From MWDF01 sp964577435 (GTDB lineage Bacteria; Bacillota; DTU025; MWDF01), in NCBI GenBank assembly GCA_964577435.1, contig CAZNZD010000011.1, forward strand, positions 1 through 34,830: DNA of 34,830 nt, given 5' to 3'. Of the stretch, positions 32,238 to 34,830 are shown one piece after another (the first letter of the stretch is position 1; every line of letters starts with the position of its first letter). The notes beneath the pieces are model-generated. The model saw only the letters and a program-made list of their open reading frames with translations. It made no database searches and was not told the DNA's origin. The translations under genes were made by a program, and so were the position numbers.

Positions 32238-34729
32238 CTAATAGCACTCCTGAGATAACTCATCCAGTCTTTGACTTTCGACGGTTCGTCGAACCAATAC
32301 TCTTTTAATAGCGGAATGAGCTCGTACTCAACGATATTCGAAAGCACAGAATGCGTGACTTCTTCTAAGTCACAGAAATAACTGTGTCCTATGCAGAACC
32401 CTTCACCAAGGGATTCGTCAGCTGCAATGACAGTATTCAAATTCTCAACGCAGTTGATAAGTTTATCGAACTCATCGCTTTTTAAACTCATACGATATTT
32501 TCTGAACCCATTCGTTTCGAAGCCTGGCCGTATTTCGTAGAAAACAAAACGTCTGCGAAGTGCATAGTCAAGCATAGCCAAGCTTCTATCTGCAGTATTC
32601 ATCATGCCAATTATGATTATGTTCGTCGGGACAGTGAACTTCTCGCCGGAGTACAGAAGCTGTAGCGAATTTCCGCGTTTATCGCATTCAATAAGCATGA
32701 AAAGTTCGCCGAAGATTTTGCTAAGGTTTCCTCTGTTTATCTCATCGATAATGAAGAAGTATTCGCGATCAAGGTCGTCTGCTGCTTTCTTGCAAAAGCT
32801 ATAAAAGGAACCCTTCTTTATTTCAAATCCGCCATTAGCAGCAGAAGGACGAAAACCCTCAATGAAATCCTCATAGCTGTAGCTTTGGTGGAATTGTATC
32901 ATCATTACACGTTCCTGGTCTTTAACGCCCATCATGGAGTAGGCCAAACGTTTTGCTGCGTAGGTTTTACCTACACCTGGTGCGCCTTGGATAATAACGT
33001 TCCTCTTGATTCTAGCAAGGCCGACAAGAGTATTGTAGCTATCCTCATCCATATACACTTCCTCAAGGAACCTGTATCTGTCATAAGTAGGGTATGAGAT
33101 CTCCGGAGCTTCGTCTTTATAGTCATCTTCATCGTCATCAAATAAGGCACAAAGTTTCTCGACGTAATCTGTGTAAGAAGTAATATCCGTCAATGTTTTC
33201 ATAACTGCCTGTCCCGGGTGGTCCTTTGGCTGATCCAAGCAGTTATCGGTCCAGTTCATCTTTCGCAGATTGGGGTACTCAGTATCGATGGATGAATCGA
33301 AGAAATAACCCGACGTTACAACGCCTCGTCCAACAAGCTGATGCATACCTCTCTTAACAAAGACAATATCGCCAGGCTTTAGATCGTGTACGAACTGCCA
33401 AGTTGCATAAGCTGCATTTCTAAAAGCCTGAGTTGGGTCAATTTTCTCCTTCATGGCAGCTTTCATATCTTCTTTGCTGGCATATTGCGTTAAATCACCG
33501 ATCTCGCTCCATCCGATACCCATTACGTTATGGCTGAAGAAGTCTTTCCACTTGATGGCACCGTCGCCTGGCGAATAGATCCAATAATGAACAATGTCTA
33601 CATCTTCGTCAGCAAGCCCTGCTCCTTTATCATCACGAGCAGACTTTGTCCCTTTCTTGAAGAGCTCTGATGCGAGGTTTTCCGTCATGCTGACTTTCCA
33701 GCCTTCGTCAGTAAGCTTCCATATTCCAGATGCTGAGTTATCGATGTAGCCTCCGTCAATAAGATAGGCGCTTGCATAAGCCACTTCATTTTCAAACTTG
33801 TTAACGTTGTTTTTTCCTCTGAATTCGGATACTTCTTCCTCTATGAGCCTTTCATTTATGATGATTTTTTCGCGAGTTTCTTGAGGTGTTGCAGACCCAC
33901 CAAGATCACGCAAGGCTTGAATAATCGGCTTAAACCACTTCAAGAACGCCGAATTAGAGAGCATTGCTTTTTCCTTTTTCTTCTCTTGATTCACCTCTTC
34001 GGAATAGCGCCATGCTTCAAATGACAGCTCCTTGAAGTCTTTCAAGACACTCTCTGTGCTTCTAAGGTAGCTAAGCAGTTTCTCAATAATCTCAAAATAG
34101 TCTTTTGATGCCATCTTATTCTCAATGGAGGGAAGCGAAGAAACAACTGCTGCCGGTATTCTGCCAGAATCGTATATATACCAGGTATTGCGTTGGTCCA
34201 GATTGAGGAAATGATCAGGGGCTATCCAGTATAATCCCATTGTGATCTTGCTGTTGCCATTGCCTTTTTTGTTGATGGCAAGGTCAAAGTACTTCGAGAG
34301 AACTTCACGGTTTTTTGATGAAGGGTTATCGACATATACCAGAGCTGCTTCAAACAGGTCCCACAGCTCATCAATATCCCGCTCAGCGCGTTCTCCTAAG
34401 AAGTAATAATAAGTGGCATTTTGGTTGTTTAGTACGGGAACGCTGTCAAAAGATGTGGGTACAGTCGCCTGAACTCCAAACTTCTTTGCCACTTCCGAGA
34501 TTATCTTCACTCGGTTACTTTCCTTCATAGAGGTTTTATTGAACAAACCAAAGACAGTAAATGGATCTATGTCAATAAACTGGTTGTCCAACTTTGGCAT
34601 ATTAATACCTGTGTCGCTATATATGCTTTTAACCTTATAGATAAGCTCCTGTCGATTGTTCTTGTAAGCTAACAGCAGATGAGAGAGCTCCTTATAAAAG
34701 TTTACCCAGTTATATTGACCTGCGCTCAT
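32234..34729 (-). CDS. mcrB: McrB-type AAA+ GTPase with N-terminal winged-helix and EVE-like modules
   Basis: An 831-residue motor subunit of a modification-dependent restriction system. Order of parts: an N-terminal alpha-helical region with a NWVNFYKELSHLLLAY start and GLYWIAPDHFLNLD near 165-178; an Mrr_N-like winged helix (about 258-348, ending GIWKLTDEGW); an EVE-like modified-base reader (about 378-475: IVHYWIYSPGDGAIKW, GIGWSEIGDL, LKPGDIVFVKRG); then the AAA+ domain with Walker A GAPGVGKT (582-589), Walker B FFIIDEINRG (658-667) and the McrB signature MMNTADRSLAMLD (709-721). AGGAGG precedes the ATG at 34729. The reader domain suggests recognition of modified cytosine or similar bases. 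The gene is AT-richer than the histidine genes beside it. Confidence 0.9.
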   Translation of the reverse strand: MSAGQYNWVNFYKELSHLLLAYKNNRQELIYKVKSIYSDTGINMPKLDNQFIDIDPFTVFGLFNKTSMKESNRVKIISEVAKKFGVQATVPTSFDSVPVLNNQNATYYYFLGERAERDIDELWDLFEAALVYVDNPSSKNREVLSKYFDLAINKKGNGNSKITMGLYWIAPDHFLNLDQRNTWYIYDSGRIPAAVVSSLPSIENKMASKDYFEIIEKLLSYLRSTESVLKDFKELSFEAWRYSEEVNQEKKKEKAMLSNSAFLKWFKPIIQALRDLGGSATPQETREKIIINERLIEEEVSEFRGKNNVNKFENEVAYASAYLIDGGYIDNSASGIWKLTDEGWKVSMTENLASELFKKGTKSARDDKGAGLADEDVDIVHYWIYSPGDGAIKWKDFFSHNVMGIGWSEIGDLTQYASKEDMKAAMKEKIDPTQAFRNAAYATWQFVHDLKPGDIVFVKRGMHQLVGRGVVTSGYFFDSSIDTEYPNLRKMNWTDNCLDQPKDHPGQAVMKTLTDITSYTDYVEKLCALFDDDEDDYKDEAPEISYPTYDRYRFLEEVYMDEDSYNTLVGLARIKRNVIIQGAPGVGKTYAAKRLAYSMMGVKDQERVMMIQFHQSYSYEDFIEGFRPSAANGGFEIKKGSFYSFCKKAADDLDREYFFIIDEINRGNLSKIFGELFMLIECDKRGNSLQLLYSGEKFTVPTNIIIIGMMNTADRSLAMLDYALRRRFVFYEIRPGFETNGFRKYRMSLKSDEFDKLINCVENLNTVIAADESLGEGFCIGHSYFCDLEEVTHSVLSNIVEYELIPLLKEYWFDEPSKVKDWMSYLRSAIR

Positions 34730-34764
34730 TGTCTAACCTCCTACTGGTCAATTATCTCCCAGCT

Positions 34765-34794
34765 GTAATAGTAACAGTAAGAATAAAAGGTCAA
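34765..34794 (-). promoter_or_regulatory. candidate promoter of mcrBC
   Basis: Minus strand: TTGACC (34794-34789), an 18-base spacer and TATTAC (34770-34765). The region up to the right edge is AT-rich and shows no other gene. Confidence 0.3.
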
Positions 34795-34830
34795 ATACGC
34801 AGTATGGATCTCTCAGCTAAATATATGGTC

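Overview
The window looks like the chromosome of an anaerobic, amino-acid- or organic-acid-fermenting bacterium. The transporter mix (BMP-type, FbpABC-type and tripartite tricarboxylate systems), heavy use of AGG/AGA arginine codons and frequent GTG/TTG starts fit a Synergistota-like lineage. That placement is inference, because no rRNA or other phylogenetic marker is present.

Region 1 (1-2.9 kb, minus strand): a LacI-type repressor, a glutamine-amidotransferase-like protein and a BMP-family substrate-binding protein that runs off the left edge. Two near-identical 16-bp operator-like sites sit in front of the repressor and in front of the amidotransferase-like gene. The repressor appears to start at a rare ATA codon.

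Region 2 (3.2-4.0 kb): an AadA-like aminoglycoside nucleotidyltransferase closed by a strong terminator.

Region 3 (4.1-10.7 kb): an operon of FbpA-type binding protein, fused double permease, ATPase, GntR/UTRA regulator and a phosphoglycerate-mutase-like enzyme. The last gene is the most striking in the window. It contains essentially all of a cofactor-independent phosphoglycerate mutase (iPGM), but with the halves swapped: the C-terminal part comes first and the N-terminal part second. This is a natural circular permutation with almost all catalytic residues kept. Convergent to it is cinA, whose C-terminal deamidase domain has lost its catalytic serine motif.

Region 4 (12.1-20.0 kb): a divergent HpcH/HpaI aldolase gene; then an RpiR/SIS regulator, a TctC-TctA-TctB transporter, a DUF1932 beta-hydroxyacid dehydrogenase, a bona fide PEP phosphomutase (EDKxFPKxNS motif intact) and an Ldh2/ComC-type 2-hydroxyacid dehydrogenase. 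No phosphonopyruvate decarboxylase accompanies the mutase. The set suggests a route linking an imported 2-hydroxy acid (possibly phosphonolactate-like), phosphonopyruvate and PEP. Regions 3 and 4 may both handle phosphorylated or phosphonate C3 acids.

Region 5 (20.1-23.2 kb): a TrpR-like (YerC/YecD) regulator, an orphan AbiEi-like gene, and a complete AbiEi-AbiEii type IV toxin-antitoxin pair on the opposite strand.

Region 6 (23.3-31.1 kb): a compact, mostly translationally coupled histidine operon, hisZ-hisG-hisDC (fused)-hisB-hisH-hisA-hisF-hisIE. Its promoter region carries palindromes that resemble a site in front of the TrpR-like gene, so that regulator may control histidine synthesis.

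Region 7 (31.2-34.7 kb, minus strand): an AT-richer McrB-McrC restriction system with a multidomain McrB. The AbiE genes and McrBC flank the histidine operon as accessory defence genes.
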